Assembly (NCBI RefSeq): GCF_900143075.1
Contig: NZ_FRCY01000003.1
Span: forward strand, 372,001 to 436,000
Length of the DNA: 64,000 nucleotides
Origin: Cyclobacterium lianum
Lineage (GTDB): Bacteria; Bacteroidota; Bacteroidia; Cytophagales; Cyclobacteriaceae
Reading direction: 5' to 3'
Both the position numbers and the translations under genes were made by a program. Under the pieces are notes generated by a model. That model was not told where the DNA came from. It did no database searches and saw only the letters and a list, made by a program, of their open reading frames with translations. This document shows, one piece after another, positions 1 to 9,802 of the stretch (position 1 is its first letter; each line of letters opens with the position of its first letter).

Positions 1-1
1 G

Positions 2-202
2 TTTAACAATGACCTGATTTCCAGAATGGTCGAACCTAATCTTTCCACCGTCCATTATCCCAGCTACCACATGGGGGAAGTAGCCATGAAAAACCTGATC
101 AACCATCTTGACGACGAACACCAGGAGATTCTTCAGAAAACCAACACGATTACCTTGCGATCCGGACTCATCATCCGGGAATCATCGCTAAGGAAGCCTT
201 GA
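2..202 (+). CDS. LacI-family transcriptional regulator, C-terminal fragment (cut by window edge)
   Basis: Only the last 66 codons are present, reading in frame from base 2 to the TGA at 200-202. The segment has the usual end of the LacI/PurR sugar-binding fold: a stretch VHYPSYHMGEVAMKNLI (the helix that closes the effector domain) followed by the strand ITLRSGLIIRESS, which matches the common 'L..rLIiReSs' ending of LacI regulators. The DNA-binding half and the effector pocket lie upstream of the window, so the sugar cannot be guessed. The product would be a cytoplasmic, ligand-controlled repressor or activator. The next gene is convergent (minus strand), so nothing here tells which genes it controls. 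Confidence 0.75.
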   Translation, partial: FNNDLISRMVEPNLSTVHYPSYHMGEVAMKNLINHLDDEHQEILQKTNTITLRSGLIIRESSLRKP

Positions 203-393
203 AATAAAAAAGGCGCAGGTCGCTGTGGCCTGTAATCTGTTTATACCCCCAGGTCTGGCCGCCCGGGCTGTCGGCATTATATGGACTGACTCTTGCACAC
301 TCATTCCCGGAATTTACGAAAACATTCAGCTAGCCTGTAGTTGATGGGATAGATGTTGACTATTGCTTTCATTAGCTTATGGGCATGACCATT

Positions 394-3210
394 TTATTCC
401 TCACTCAACTCGTATTTCAGCGTTTTCCCCTTTTCAATAGCTGGAATACCTTCCTTCATCCATAGTGGCTCCGGTGCCCCCTTCAGGTAGTGGTCAAAAA
501 ACTGAGAAAGCCGGATACTCAGATCCTTTTTGTTTTTGCGCTCCCTGAGATTGTGGTCTTCACCGTTGTATACCAGCAGCCAGGAAGGAACACTGTTTCG
601 CTTCAACGCCATAAAAAACTCAATCCCCTGATACCAGGGTACGGCACCGTCGGCGTCATTGTGCATGATCAAAGTGGGCGTCTGGATCCGGTCTGCATAG
701 AATAAGGGAGAATTTTCCAGATAATGCATGGGCTTTTCCCAAAGTGTACCACCTATTCTGGACTGGGTTTGCTCATATTGAAACATGCGGCTCATGCCGC
801 TGCCCCAGCGGATACCCCCGTAGGCGGAAGTCATGTTGGCTACCGGAGCACCAGCCCCGGCGGCTTTAAACATGTTAGTTCTGGTGATGATATAGGCTAC
901 CTGATATCCACCCCAGCTCTGCCCCTGGATGCCGATATTGGCCGGATCGACAAATCCCTTAGCAATCATGGCCTGCACTCCGGGCACCACACAATCGTAG
1001 GCGCTGGGACCGGGCAATCCGATTTTGTATTGGATGTCAGGTACAAAAACCAAATATCCGTTACTCACGAAAAAGGGGATATTGATAATAGAGGCCGAAG
1101 GTACGGGGGCCCGGTACCGGTTTAGTGTAGTCGAACTCCTCTCATAAAAATAAACCATCATGGGGTACTTTTTTTCCGGATCAAAATTCTCCGGTTTGAA
1201 AAGTAATCCATCCATCATGTCGCCATCATGAACACGGTAGCTTACCAGTTCTGCACTCCCCCATAAAATGTCCTCTTGCTGTGGATTGATATGGGTAAGC
1301 TGTCTGCTGTTTTTGAACGGACCAGTGGCAAGGTATACATCCGGAGGATGGGAAAATGTCGATTTTTGGTAAAGGTAATTTGAACCATTTTCAGCTCTTT
1401 TCAACCCATCAAAAGCCGCAGCACCGAAAACCAGCACTTCAGGGTCCTGCCTTCCACAGGCATCAGCAATAAAAAATCCACTCTCCATAGTATTCATATC
1501 CATTCCGCTAAAAACCAGTTTCTGGTCTAAATCCACGAAATGCACATCCGGGTCCAGGTCGATCAGGCGATATCTGACCTGGTTTACATCACCATGTCCA
1601 TTGCTTAAATTTACGGGAGCTTCCTCTCCCTTCGGATCGATTTTCCATATATCATATTTCCCATTTACCAGAAAATACCGATCATCTGCCGACCATCCGG
1701 CATGGCCATTGCTTCCGGGAAAAGATGGGCTGTCGTGCAGGTCATCATAAAAAATATCCTCTAAGCCGGTAGTCAATGCTATTTCTTCTTTGGTTTTCAA
1801 CACGTAGGCCATCCAGGTACTGTCAGGATTACTGTACCAGAATGCGTATCTGCCACCCGGAGATATCCTCGGACTCCCCACTACTTCCCTGGCCAACAAA
1901 TCCACTTGTCCGGTCTTTACCGATACCCTGCTTAAGTCCTTTCCGATTTGTATATTCCAACTGTAATTTTTCCTGTAGGGACGGTCATTCAGAGCAATCG
2001 CCCAGTCAGTGGTATAATCGGGATTAAAATGCACCTCGCCGGTGTTCGGATCACCTATTGATAGCACCCGGTCCTCAGCGATATGATAGACCGCAACAAA
2101 ACTTTCCTCCTTTTTATCCTCCAGATTCTTGAGTTGCATGGGTTGTATTTCGGCATCCTGCCAGCCCCAAATATCTACACTCACCCGTTCCTCATCCAAA
2201 ATGGAGGTGTCCGAGGCATAGACATAGCTCCGCAGAGGTTCCTTCCAGCCAAAAAACAACTTCTGTCCATCCTTCGAAAACCTCAATGGATAATGTTCAC
2301 TGATAGTCTTATTTGCCAGTTCTTTTCTGAGCAGTTGCTGCCCTCCTTCCTGATAAAACAGGTCGAAGAACTCAACGCTATCTTTGGCCGATTGCCTGCT
2401 CCCCAGAAAAGCAAATCGGCCTGCATCCTCAGAAAATACCATGTGCCTGTATTGTACCAGACTGTCCAGGACGGTAATTTCCTTTTCTGATTCCAAATCA
2501 AGTAATCTTAGCTGAGAAGCAGCCTGATCATTTCCAGGAAAATTTTGCACGAAAAAGAGCCGTTCACCATTCGGCGCAAAGCCATATTTACTGACATTCT
2601 CCCTCACAATAGCCCTCTTTTTTCCAAACCTTTCTATATGTAAGGTGAATGTCTTCTCCTCGTCTCTGTTATCATTTTTTTCCTCCTTCTGGCTGCCTGT
2701 TGTGTCATTTCTTACTTCATAGGCATACCAGCTCTTGCGCTCGTCGGGAAGCTGGAAATTTTCCACCCCGGGAATTTTCACGATCGATTTCGATTCAAGA
2801 TCCATGACAAACAGACTGTCCATTGGAAATTCGCTTTTGTCGATGCCCTTAAGTTTCATTAATCGGATAGAATCACTTTCGGCTGTGATCAATCCAATCG
2901 CCCAGTGACTGTCTTCAGAAAAATTCAAACGCTTCAACCGGGGCACTTTTATGCCCGACATACCTTTAGATGTCGGTATCAATTGTGCACGCCCATCTCC
3001 ATCTTGCAAACTGACTTCGATTCCTACCCATTTGCCATCCGGGGAGAGGGTCGTTTGCGATACAGACTCCCAACCATCGTAATCATCATGTGACAAGGAA
3101 CGCTTGTGCTCCTGAGCATGGCCAGGCCAAACCAGAGCGGTAAACAGGATAAAAAACAGGAATAGAAACGATTTGGTGCGCATGGGAAACAAAGCTATTA
3201 ATTTTAACAT
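394..3210 (-). CDS. S9-family prolyl oligopeptidase-like secreted peptidase
   Basis: 938 residues. The N-terminus has a hydrophobic export signal (about residues 10-32, ending near GHAQE), so the enzyme is probably periplasmic. A second ATG at 3183 would give a more typical signal peptide. The middle (about 60-620) is a beta-propeller-like region with repeated strand/turn patterns (e.g. FSEDAGRFAFLGS, FSKDGQKLFFGW). The C-terminal 270 residues are an alpha/beta hydrolase: nucleophile Ser765 in GQSWGGY, the Asp in HNDADGAVPW near residue 852 and the His in GEDHNLR near 886 form the catalytic triad expected of family S9. Substrates would be peptides, often proline-containing. It stands alone between a convergent LacI-type gene and a divergent Lrp-type regulator 295 bp away. 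Confidence 0.85.
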   Translation of the reverse strand: MLKLIALFPMRTKSFLFLFFILFTALVWPGHAQEHKRSLSHDDYDGWESVSQTTLSPDGKWVGIEVSLQDGDGRAQLIPTSKGMSGIKVPRLKRLNFSEDSHWAIGLITAESDSIRLMKLKGIDKSEFPMDSLFVMDLESKSIVKIPGVENFQLPDERKSWYAYEVRNDTTGSQKEEKNDNRDEEKTFTLHIERFGKKRAIVRENVSKYGFAPNGERLFFVQNFPGNDQAASQLRLLDLESEKEITVLDSLVQYRHMVFSEDAGRFAFLGSRQSAKDSVEFFDLFYQEGGQQLLRKELANKTISEHYPLRFSKDGQKLFFGWKEPLRSYVYASDTSILDEERVSVDIWGWQDAEIQPMQLKNLEDKKEESFVAVYHIAEDRVLSIGDPNTGEVHFNPDYTTDWAIALNDRPYRKNYSWNIQIGKDLSRVSVKTGQVDLLAREVVGSPRISPGGRYAFWYSNPDSTWMAYVLKTKEEIALTTGLEDIFYDDLHDSPSFPGSNGHAGWSADDRYFLVNGKYDIWKIDPKGEEAPVNLSNGHGDVNQVRYRLIDLDPDVHFVDLDQKLVFSGMDMNTMESGFFIADACGRQDPEVLVFGAAAFDGLKRAENGSNYLYQKSTFSHPPDVYLATGPFKNSRQLTHINPQQEDILWGSAELVSYRVHDGDMMDGLLFKPENFDPEKKYPMMVYFYERSSTTLNRYRAPVPSASIINIPFFVSNGYLVFVPDIQYKIGLPGPSAYDCVVPGVQAMIAKGFVDPANIGIQGQSWGGYQVAYIITRTNMFKAAGAGAPVANMTSAYGGIRWGSGMSRMFQYEQTQSRIGGTLWEKPMHYLENSPLFYADRIQTPTLIMHNDADGAVPWYQGIEFFMALKRNSVPSWLLVYNGEDHNLRERKNKKDLSIRLSQFFDHYLKGAPEPLWMKEGIPAIEKGKTLKYELSEE

Positions 3211-3443
3211 ATTACCACATCGGTGTACACTTATTAACTCATTGATTCAGGATTTCAGTAAAAGCATCTTTTAGTTAAAAAACACCCTATATTTACAGCA
3301 TAAGGGGCGATTTTGAGATATCCTGACTTACTCTTTTTTACACGCAAACGATCCCTCAGATCGGTCCGGACCTCGGTAAAAATAGAAAAATCAAACAAGC
3401 AAACCCTCTCCTTTCTTCAAAATAGAAAAAAGTTTTCAAATTC

Positions 3444-3479
3444 TTTGACAATTCGATAATTAAAACAGATCTTTATTTG
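3444..3479 (+). promoter_or_regulatory. candidate Bacteroidota promoter for the Lrp-type gene
   Basis: TTTG at 3444-3447 and TTTATTTG at 3472-3479 (one mismatch from TAnnTTTG) with 24 bases between them, 26 bp before the ATG at 3506. The spacing is slightly long, so this is a tentative call. Confidence 0.3.
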
Positions 3480-3505
3480 AAAATTAACAATTAACTCATT
3501 GAATA

Positions 3506-3979
3506 ATGGACAAAATTTTAGATATTGATAATATTGATCTTAAAATCATTTCCCTGCTCAATGAAGATGCCAAAACCCCATTTACCGAAATTGCCAAAAA
3601 GGTATTTGTGTCCTCGGGTACCGTGCATGTCCGCATGAGAAAATTAGAAGATTTAGGTATTGTCAAAAGCGCAACACTGAATATTGATTTCTCAAAATTA
3701 GGATACGACATCTCTGCATTCTTGGGGATATATCTGGAAAAGAGCTCCCTTTACGACAATGTGATTGAACGGCTCAAAGAAATAGCCGAGGTCATCAATG
3801 CCTATTATACCACCGGGAATTACAGCATCTTTGCCAAGATCATTTGTAAAGATACCAATCACCTGAGAGATGTATTGAACAAGATACAAATGGTAGAAGG
3901 AATAGACCGTACAGAAACCCTCATCGTCCTTGAAGAAAGTATCAACCGGCCCATACAGCTTCTGGAGGGTAAAAAATAA
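3506..3979 (+). CDS. Lrp/AsnC-family transcriptional regulator
   Basis: 157 residues, the normal length for the family. Residues about 5-60 form the AsnC-type winged helix-turn-helix: DNIDLKIISLLNEDAKTPFTEIAKKV followed by a recognition helix VSSGTVHVRMRKLEDLGI. Residues about 70-150 form the RAM (ligand-sensing, oligomerising) domain with the typical YTTGNYSIFAKIICKDTNHL strand/helix pattern. Members bind amino acids or related metabolites and act as octamers on DNA. It starts at ATG 3506 and is separated from the sufB operon by 253 bp that contain an AT-rich hairpin, so it is probably a separate transcript. Whether it controls the SUF operon cannot be told from the sequence. Confidence 0.9.
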   Translation: MDKILDIDNIDLKIISLLNEDAKTPFTEIAKKVFVSSGTVHVRMRKLEDLGIVKSATLNIDFSKLGYDISAFLGIYLEKSSLYDNVIERLKEIAEVINAYYTTGNYSIFAKIICKDTNHLRDVLNKIQMVEGIDRTETLIVLEESINRPIQLLEGKK

Positions 3980-4006
3980 ACCTGTAGTTAATTATTAAGA
4001 TTAAAT

Positions 4007-4033
4007 CTAAATAAATAATTTATTTAGTTTTTT
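4007..4033 (+). terminator. AT-rich hairpin with T-run after the Lrp-type gene
   Basis: Near-perfect palindrome CTAAATAAA..TTTATTTAG (4007-4027) followed by six T. It lies 27 bp after the stop codon. The stem is all A-T apart from the outer pair, so it may be weak. Confidence 0.4.
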
Positions 4034-4188
4034 GTATATTACATGTGGTTTTTTCAATACCTGAGGGGTGTCAAATTCGACCATATTTGATTTTTAACTT
4101 GTTGTATTTCAGTAAATTGGTATCGGAAAGCTTAATTTATTCCTTTTATTTAGCGGCAGTTCGAACAATAAAAAATAGATTAATGTTG

Positions 4189-4196
4189 TATATTTG
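4189..4196 (+). promoter_or_regulatory. candidate promoter -7 box for the suf operon
   Basis: TATATTTG is an exact match to the Bacteroidota -7 consensus TAnnTTTG, 36 bp before the sufB start. No good TTTG/TTG element is visible at the expected -33 spacing, so only the -7 part is supported. Confidence 0.45.
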
Positions 4197-4232
4197 TGCA
4201 TCAAAATATAATTAGTCTAAATAACTCGTTTT

Positions 4233-5678
4233 ATGAGCAAAGACAATGAAATTTTAGAAGAATTTACCTCGAAAGAATATGAACACGGCTGGTCAGTAAA
4301 TTACGAAGCTGATGAAGCGCCGGTCGGCTTGAATGAAGACATTATCAGGTGGATTTCTTCCAAAAAAGAAGAGCCTCAGTGGTTATTGGATTGGAGACTG
4401 AAAGCTTTCAGGCATTGGGAGCAAATGAAAGAACCCACCTGGCCCAATGTATCCTACCCCAAGATCGATTATCAAAAACTGAGGTATTACTCTGCTCCCA
4501 AACAGAAAAGTAAGCCGAAAAGTATAGATGAAGTCGATCCGGAATTGCTCAAAATATACGAGCGACTGGGCATATCCCTCAACGAGCAAAAGCGGTTGCA
4601 GGGAATTGCCGTAGACGCCGTTTTGGATTCTGTTTCCGTGGGTACGACCTTTAAAGAAACATTGTCTAAGCTGGGCGTTATTTTCTGTTCTTTCAGCGAA
4701 GCGGTAAAGGAACATCCCGAATTGGTTAAAAAATATCTGGGCTCTGTAGTTCCGGCGACTGACAATTATTTTGCTGCGCTTAACTCTGCCGTGTTTTCGG
4801 ATGGATCTTTTTGCTACATTCCTAAGGGAGTGAGGTGCCCGATGGAATTGTCTACTTACTTCCGTATCAATGCGGCAAATACCGGCCAGTTTGAAAGAAC
4901 ACTGATTGTGGCGGAAGACAAATCCTACGTATCCTATCTGGAAGGTTGTACTGCGCCGCAGCGCGACGAAAATCAATTGCATGCTGCGGTAGTGGAAATA
5001 TATGCCGCAGAGAACGCTGAAGTCAAGTATTCCACTGTACAAAACTGGTTTCCCGGAGACAAGAATGGTAAGGGCGGGATCTATAATTTTGTGACCAAAA
5101 GAGGTATCTGTGCGGGAGATTACTCAAAAATTTCCTGGACGCAGGTAGAGACAGGTTCGGCCGTGACCTGGAAATATCCTTCCTGTATATTGAAAGGAGA
5201 TCATTCTACAGGGGAATTTTACTCAGTAGCCGTGACCAATAATTACCAGCAGGCCGATACGGGAACCAAGATGATTCATATCGGGAAAAACACCAAATCC
5301 AGGATCGTTTCGAAGGGAATCTCAGCTGGAAAATCTCAAAACTCTTACAGAGGTCAGGTACAGATCATGAAAAGAGCTTCCAATGCCCGTAACTTTTCTC
5401 AATGCGATTCGCTTTTGATGGGAAACAACTGTGGTGCACATACTTTTCCCTACATCGATATTCACAATTCTACAGCCCAGGTAGAACATGAAGCAACTAC
5501 TTCCAAGATCGGAGAAGATCAGATATTCTATTGCAATCAGAGAGGTATAGATTCTGAAGATGCGGTAGCGCTGATCGTCAACGGCTATGCCAAAGAAGTA
5601 TTGAATCAATTGCCGATGGAGTTTGCCGTAGAAGCACAAAAGCTACTGGCGCTTACATTAGAAGGAAGTGTAGGATAA
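4233..5678 (+). CDS. sufB: Fe-S cluster assembly scaffold subunit SufB
   Basis: 481 residues, full length for SufB. The protein forms the SufBC2D scaffold on which SufS/SufE-derived sulfur and iron are built into [4Fe-4S]/[2Fe-2S] clusters in the cytoplasm. Recognisable SufB stretches include [23 protein letters not shown], the beta-helix core with [22 protein letters not shown], and [21 protein letters not shown]. The C-terminus [18 protein letters not shown] and [19 protein letters not shown] is the conserved SufB/SufD interface. The gene starts at ATG 4233 and is the first of a seven-gene unit with short gaps (13 bp to sufC). The order B-C-D-S-E with no SufA/IscA carrier is typical of Bacteroidota. 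Confidence 0.97.
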   Translation: MSKDNEILEEFTSKEYEHGWSVNYEADEAPVGLNEDIIRWISSKKEEPQWLLDWRLKAFRHWEQMKEPTWPNVSYPKIDYQKLRYYSAPKQKSKPKSIDEVDPELLKIYERLGISLNEQKRLQGIAVDAVLDSVSVGTTFKETLSKLGVIFCSFSEAVKEHPELVKKYLGSVVPATDNYFAALNSAVFSDGSFCYIPKGVRCPMELSTYFRINAANTGQFERTLIVAEDKSYVSYLEGCTAPQRDENQLHAAVVEIYAAENAEVKYSTVQNWFPGDKNGKGGIYNFVTKRGICAGDYSKISWTQVETGSAVTWKYPSCILKGDHSTGEFYSVAVTNNYQQADTGTKMIHIGKNTKSRIVSKGISAGKSQNSYRGQVQIMKRASNARNFSQCDSLLMGNNCGAHTFPYIDIHNSTAQVEHEATTSKIGEDQIFYCNQRGIDSEDAVALIVNGYAKEVLNQLPMEFAVEAQKLLALTLEGSVG

Positions 5679-5691
5679 AAAATAGAAAGAA

Positions 5692-6453
5692 ATGTTATCA
5701 ATAAAAAATTTACATGCCTCGGTAGAAGGCACTGCTATACTGAATGGTATTAATCTGGAAATTAAACCCGGAGAGGTACACGCTGTCATGGGACCAAACG
5801 GTTCCGGCAAATCCACCCTGGCCTCAGTGCTTGCCGGCCGGGAGGAGTATGAAGTCACCGAAGGGGAGGTTTATTTCAAAGGAAAAAACCTTCTTGAGCT
5901 CAGTCCGGAAGACAGGGCCAGGGAGGGCGTATTCCTCGCCTTTCAGTATCCGGTGGAAATACCGGGCGTAAGCTCAACTAACTTCTTGCGTACCGCAGTA
6001 AACCAGGTCAGAGAATATAGAGGTCAGGAACCTTTAGACGCTGTTAAATTTCTAGCCTTGATGAAGGAAAAGATGAAGCTGGTAGAAATTGACCAGAAAC
6101 TACTTAGCAGAGCGCTGAACGAAGGTTTTTCAGGTGGAGAGAAAAAGAAAAACGAGATCTTTCAAATGGCCATACTTGAGCCTACCCTTTCCATACTTGA
6201 CGAAACGGATTCCGGCCTGGATATTGATGCCCTCAAAGTAGTGGCCAATGGAGTAAACCAGTTAAAATCCAAAGACAATGCGACTATTGTTGTTACACAC
6301 TACCAGCGGCTTCTGGATTATATCGTACCCGACTTTGTTCATGTCCTTTTTAATGGACAAATAGTAAAATCCGGCACCAAAGAACTTGCGCTGGAGTTGG
6401 AGCAGAAAGGATATGACTGGATCAAGGATGAAGTCTCCGGCACTGCTGTCTGA
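5692..6453 (+). CDS. sufC: Fe-S cluster assembly ATPase SufC
   Basis: 253 residues, an ABC-type ATPase without membrane domains. Walker A GPNGSGKST is at residues 34-42, the Q-loop is in FLAFQYPVEIPGV, the ABC signature is FSGGEKKKNEI and the Walker B is LSILDETDSGLD (SufC family form with DSGLDIDAL). The His switch is in VVTHYQRLLDYI. ATP binding drives a conformational change of the SufBC2D scaffold. The start is ATG 5692, 13 bp after sufB. Confidence 0.97.
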   Translation: MLSIKNLHASVEGTAILNGINLEIKPGEVHAVMGPNGSGKSTLASVLAGREEYEVTEGEVYFKGKNLLELSPEDRAREGVFLAFQYPVEIPGVSSTNFLRTAVNQVREYRGQEPLDAVKFLALMKEKMKLVEIDQKLLSRALNEGFSGGEKKKNEIFQMAILEPTLSILDETDSGLDIDALKVVANGVNQLKSKDNATIVVTHYQRLLDYIVPDFVHVLFNGQIVKSGTKELALELEQKGYDWIKDEVSGTAV

Positions 6454-6480
6454 ATTAGTTTTAAGATTTCAATATAGCAT

Positions 6481-7788
6481 ATGTCATTGTCCGTAAAAAA
6501 AGACGATAAATTATCAGATTTGTTTCTTCAAACCAAACCCGTCCCCTCTGGCCTGGAGGGATTTTCAGGTTTGAAATCTGAAGCACGGCAAATTTTGCTG
6601 GAGCGGGGCTTTCCCACTACCAAGAATGAGGAATACAAATACACCAATATCAGCAAGAGAATTGCTGACTCTATAGAAAATCCTGACGCCCCCTCTCCTA
6701 TTTCGGATACAAGCCAGATAGAATCTTATCGTGAGCTTTTGGCTTCGATAGACGGCTACGAGGTGGTTTTCAATAATGGCATTCCGGATCTAAGCCAAAC
6801 AGACATGTCTGATGCGAAGTTTGACGCCCAGCTTTTTTCCGCCATGGATGCGTCAGTTGCCGGCAGAATTGGCACCATAGAAAAAAGTGAAAAGGATGCC
6901 TTTAGTGCATTAAATACGCTTTCCTTTTCCGAGGGATTGTTTATCAATATCCCTGACGGAACGGTTGTGGAAAAACCAATTGTTTTGATCCACTATGTAC
7001 AGGCAGATAAAAATGGTGACTGCATCCATCCAAGGTATTTTGTAAAATCCGGCAAAACCTCCCAGGCAACGATAATCGAATTAACGGTATATACCGGTAG
7101 CCAAACGGTTTTCGTCAATGCGCTCTCCGAATGGTCGGTTGCCCCGAACGCCCATATCCGGCATTACAAGTTGCAGGATGGCCACAAAGATACGCTGGAG
7201 GTACACAATACCAGCGCAGATGTAGACCGGGATGCGACGCTTATGTCTGTGGTACTAAGCCTTCAGGCAGGTATGATCCGAAATAACCTGAGTCTGAATC
7301 TGAATGCTGGAAATTGCGAGGGCAACATGTATGGATTGTATCTGCTGAATGGAAAAACCCATGTAGACAATCATACCAATGTGGACCATACCCAACCGAA
7401 TTCCGATTCGAATGAGCTTTACAAGGGTATCTTGACAGATCATTCCCGGGGGGTGTTTAACGGCAAGATTTTTGTCAGGCAAATCGCCCAGAAAACCAAT
7501 GCGTTTCAACAAAACAACAATATACTTTTGTCCGAAGACGCTACCGTCAACACCAAACCTCAACTTGAAATATGGGCGGATGATGTGAAATGTTCTCATG
7601 GATGTACCACGGGACAGCTGGACGAAGAGGCCTTGTTTTATTTGCGGGCCAGAGGGATGAGCAAAGAATCGGCAAAAGCCTTACTACTGTATGCTTTTGC
7701 GGGAGAGGTACTCGATAAGATCAGTATTGAGCCTTTCAAAAAATATTGTGAAAAAATAGTGCATGAGCGACTGGGTGGAAGTTATTGA
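6481..7788 (+). CDS. sufD: Fe-S cluster assembly scaffold subunit SufD
   Basis: 435 residues. The first 130 residues form the SufD-type helical region with FPTTKNEEYKYTNISKRI, and the remainder is a beta-helix ending in the shared SufB/SufD motif (NTKPQLEIWADDVKCSHGCT and TGQLDEEALFYLRARG). The conserved His/Cys in KCSHGCT is the cluster-forming site with SufB. SufD pairs with SufB and SufC and supports iron entry. It lies 27 bp after sufC; its last 26 bases overlap the start of sufS. Confidence 0.96.
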   Translation: MSLSVKKDDKLSDLFLQTKPVPSGLEGFSGLKSEARQILLERGFPTTKNEEYKYTNISKRIADSIENPDAPSPISDTSQIESYRELLASIDGYEVVFNNGIPDLSQTDMSDAKFDAQLFSAMDASVAGRIGTIEKSEKDAFSALNTLSFSEGLFINIPDGTVVEKPIVLIHYVQADKNGDCIHPRYFVKSGKTSQATIIELTVYTGSQTVFVNALSEWSVAPNAHIRHYKLQDGHKDTLEVHNTSADVDRDATLMSVVLSLQAGMIRNNLSLNLNAGNCEGNMYGLYLLNGKTHVDNHTNVDHTQPNSDSNELYKGILTDHSRGVFNGKIFVRQIAQKTNAFQQNNNILLSEDATVNTKPQLEIWADDVKCSHGCTTGQLDEEALFYLRARGMSKESAKALLLYAFAGEVLDKISIEPFKKYCEKIVHERLGGSY

Positions 7789-9019
7789 CAAGAACAGAAA
7801 AGAGATTGATGTAAAACAAATCCGGAAGGACTTTCCGGTGCTGCACCAGGAGGTGAACGGTAAGCCTTTGGCCTATTTCGATAATGCTGCGACGACGCAG
7901 AAACCGGCTCAGGTGATTGCTGCGCTGGAGCACTATTATAAAAAGGACAATTCCAACATTCACCGAGGAGCACATACATTAGCCTCCCGTGCTACCGAAA
8001 ATTTTGAAAATACGCGTAGCAGTGTAAAGGAATTTATCAATGCCCCTTCCAGAGAGGAGGTTATTTTTACCAAGGGCACCACAGAAGCGATCAATCTGGT
8101 GGCCAGCTCTTTTGGAGAGCGATACATCCATGAAGGCGATGAAATCATCATTTCTACCATGGAGCACCACTCCAACATCGTCCCGTGGCAACTGCTCTGT
8201 GAGCGAAGGAAAGCCATTTTAAAGGTCATCCCCATTTTCAAAAATGGAGAAATGGACCTGGAAGCCTACAAGAAGCTATTGTCTTCAAAAACCAAACTGG
8301 TGTCTGTGGTGCATGCTTCCAATGCCCTCGGCACGGTCAACCCCATCCGGGAAATGATCGATCTGGCGCATAATTTCGGTGCCAGATTTTTGGTGGACGG
8401 CGCACAGAGTGCTGCCCACTTACCAGTGGATGTTCAGGCACTTGATTGTGATTTCCTCGTCTTTTCCGCCCATAAAATGTACGGGCCTACGGGTGTGGGT
8501 GTCTTGTATGGCAAGCGCAGTCTGCTGGAAGAAATGCCTCCCTATCAGGGAGGTGGTGAGATGATCAGTGAAGTGCGATTTGAAAAAACCAGTTTTAATG
8601 AGCTTCCCTACAAATTTGAAGCAGGCACCCCTAATATTGCGGATGTAGTCGCTTTCGATCAGGCGATTTCCTATATCAACCGGTACGGCAAAGATAAGAT
8701 TCATTCACACGAGTCTGCCTTGCTGGCTTACGCTTTCCAAAAATGTGTTTCCATCAGGGGATTTGAACCGATTGGGACAGCCAACGAAAAGGTGAGCGTA
8801 CTAAGTTTCAACCTGAAAAATATCCACCCTTTTGATGTGGGCATGATGCTGGATGCTTCCGGCATAGCTGTACGGACGGGCCACCACTGTACCCAACCAC
8901 TGATGAATTGGTATGGAATTGAAGGAACTGTCCGGGCCTCTTTTGCTGTTTACAATACCACTGAAGAAATTGACCGGCTTTATGAAAGTCTGGTACGGAT
9001 ATCTAAAAGAAAAAATTGA
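7763..9019 (+). CDS. sufS: Cysteine desulfurase SufS
   Basis: 418 residues, PLP-dependent class V aminotransferase fold. It removes sulfur from L-cysteine, forming a persulfide that SufE takes over. The PLP lysine is K238 in SAHKMYGPTG, the active cysteine is C376 in RTGHHCTQPLM (short SufS-type loop), and TTEAINLVA plus MEHHSNIVPWQ are typical SufS/CsdA stretches. The ATG at 7763 overlaps sufD by 26 nt in another frame; the conserved part starts about residue 18 (IRKDFPVLHQ). No better in-frame ATG exists before it, so translational coupling to sufD is likely. Confidence 0.96.
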   Translation: MSDWVEVIDKNRKEIDVKQIRKDFPVLHQEVNGKPLAYFDNAATTQKPAQVIAALEHYYKKDNSNIHRGAHTLASRATENFENTRSSVKEFINAPSREEVIFTKGTTEAINLVASSFGERYIHEGDEIIISTMEHHSNIVPWQLLCERRKAILKVIPIFKNGEMDLEAYKKLLSSKTKLVSVVHASNALGTVNPIREMIDLAHNFGARFLVDGAQSAAHLPVDVQALDCDFLVFSAHKMYGPTGVGVLYGKRSLLEEMPPYQGGGEMISEVRFEKTSFNELPYKFEAGTPNIADVVAFDQAISYINRYGKDKIHSHESALLAYAFQKCVSIRGFEPIGTANEKVSVLSFNLKNIHPFDVGMMLDASGIAVRTGHHCTQPLMNWYGIEGTVRASFAVYNTTEEIDRLYESLVRISKRKN

Positions 9020-9450
9020 TGGAAGATATCAATACGGTACAGGATGAAATTATCGATGAGTTTGGGATCCTTGGTGACGATAAGGAGTCTACCATCTTTT
9101 ACATCATGGAATTGGGTGAGCAACTTGCGGATTTTCCCGAAGAGGAAAGGAAGGAAGACAATATCATCAAGGGATGTCAATCCAAGGTTTGGCTCATTAC
9201 CAGCTATCAGGACGGGAAAATTCAATTTCTCGCAGATTCAAATACAGCCATTACCAAAGGATTGATCAGTTTGCTGATCAGGGTGCTATCTGATAGAACT
9301 GCAAGGGAAATCATTGATGCCGATCTCTATTTTATCAAAGAAATAGGGATGGGTAATATTATTGGCTCTCAAAGGTCTAACGGACTGGCAGCCATGATCA
9401 AACAAATGAAGCTTTTTGCACTGGCATACCAATCAAAAATTGACGCATAA
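9019..9450 (+). CDS. sufE: Sulfur acceptor/transfer protein SufE
   Basis: 143 residues. The ATG at 9019-9021 shares its A with the TGA stop of sufS (9017-9019), a TGATG coupling that decides the start over an upstream TTG at 9016. SufE takes the persulfide sulfur from SufS on Cys53 (motif KGCQSKVW) and passes it to SufB. Other family features are EFGILGDDKESTIFYIMELG at the N-terminus and GLISLLIRVLSDRTAREI in the middle. Cytoplasmic; part of the SUF operon. Confidence 0.95.
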   Translation: MEDINTVQDEIIDEFGILGDDKESTIFYIMELGEQLADFPEEERKEDNIIKGCQSKVWLITSYQDGKIQFLADSNTAITKGLISLLIRVLSDRTAREIIDADLYFIKEIGMGNIIGSQRSNGLAAMIKQMKLFALAYQSKIDA

Positions 9451-9458
9451 GGAGGCAT

Positions 9459-9782
9459 ATGGAAAAGACAGATCAACAGGAGGAAATCAAGAGAAAGGTG
9501 GTGAACGCCATAAAAGATGTGTATGACCCTGAAATTCCGGTAGATGTGTATGAACTGGGCTTGATATACGAAATTACAGTATATCCGGTCAACAATGTGT
9601 ACATATTGATGACATTGACCTCTCCCAATTGCCCGGCAGCGGAGTCTATCCCCTCAGAGGTCAAAAGCAGGGTTTCTGAAATTGAGGGAATAAATAATGT
9701 AGAAGTTGAATTGACATTTGATCCTCCCTACTCCCAGGACATGATGTCTGAGGTAGCAAAACTAGAATTAGGGTTTTTGTAA
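9459..9782 (+). CDS. MIP18/DUF59 Fe-S assembly factor (SufT/YitW-like)
   Basis: 107 residues, one DUF59 domain. The signature DVYDPEIPVDVYELGLIYEI near residues 20-40 and LTSPNCPAAESIP with its conserved cysteine (about residue 52) are clear, and DPPYSQDMMSE closes the domain. Family members (SufT, YitW, CIA2/MIP18) help mature or deliver Fe-S clusters. The gene starts 9 bp after sufE with a visible purine-rich AAGGAGG just before the ATG, which is unusual for this phylum. Exact role beyond cluster assembly is inferred from context. Confidence 0.92.
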   Translation: MEKTDQQEEIKRKVVNAIKDVYDPEIPVDVYELGLIYEITVYPVNNVYILMTLTSPNCPAAESIPSEVKSRVSEIEGINNVEVELTFDPPYSQDMMSEVAKLELGFL

Positions 9783-9802
9783 AAATATAAATCATTAAAA
9801 AT

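Noticed and set aside
4383-5042. 219-residue minus-strand frame inside sufB
   Set aside because: Antisense to a well conserved SufB; composition not protein-like.
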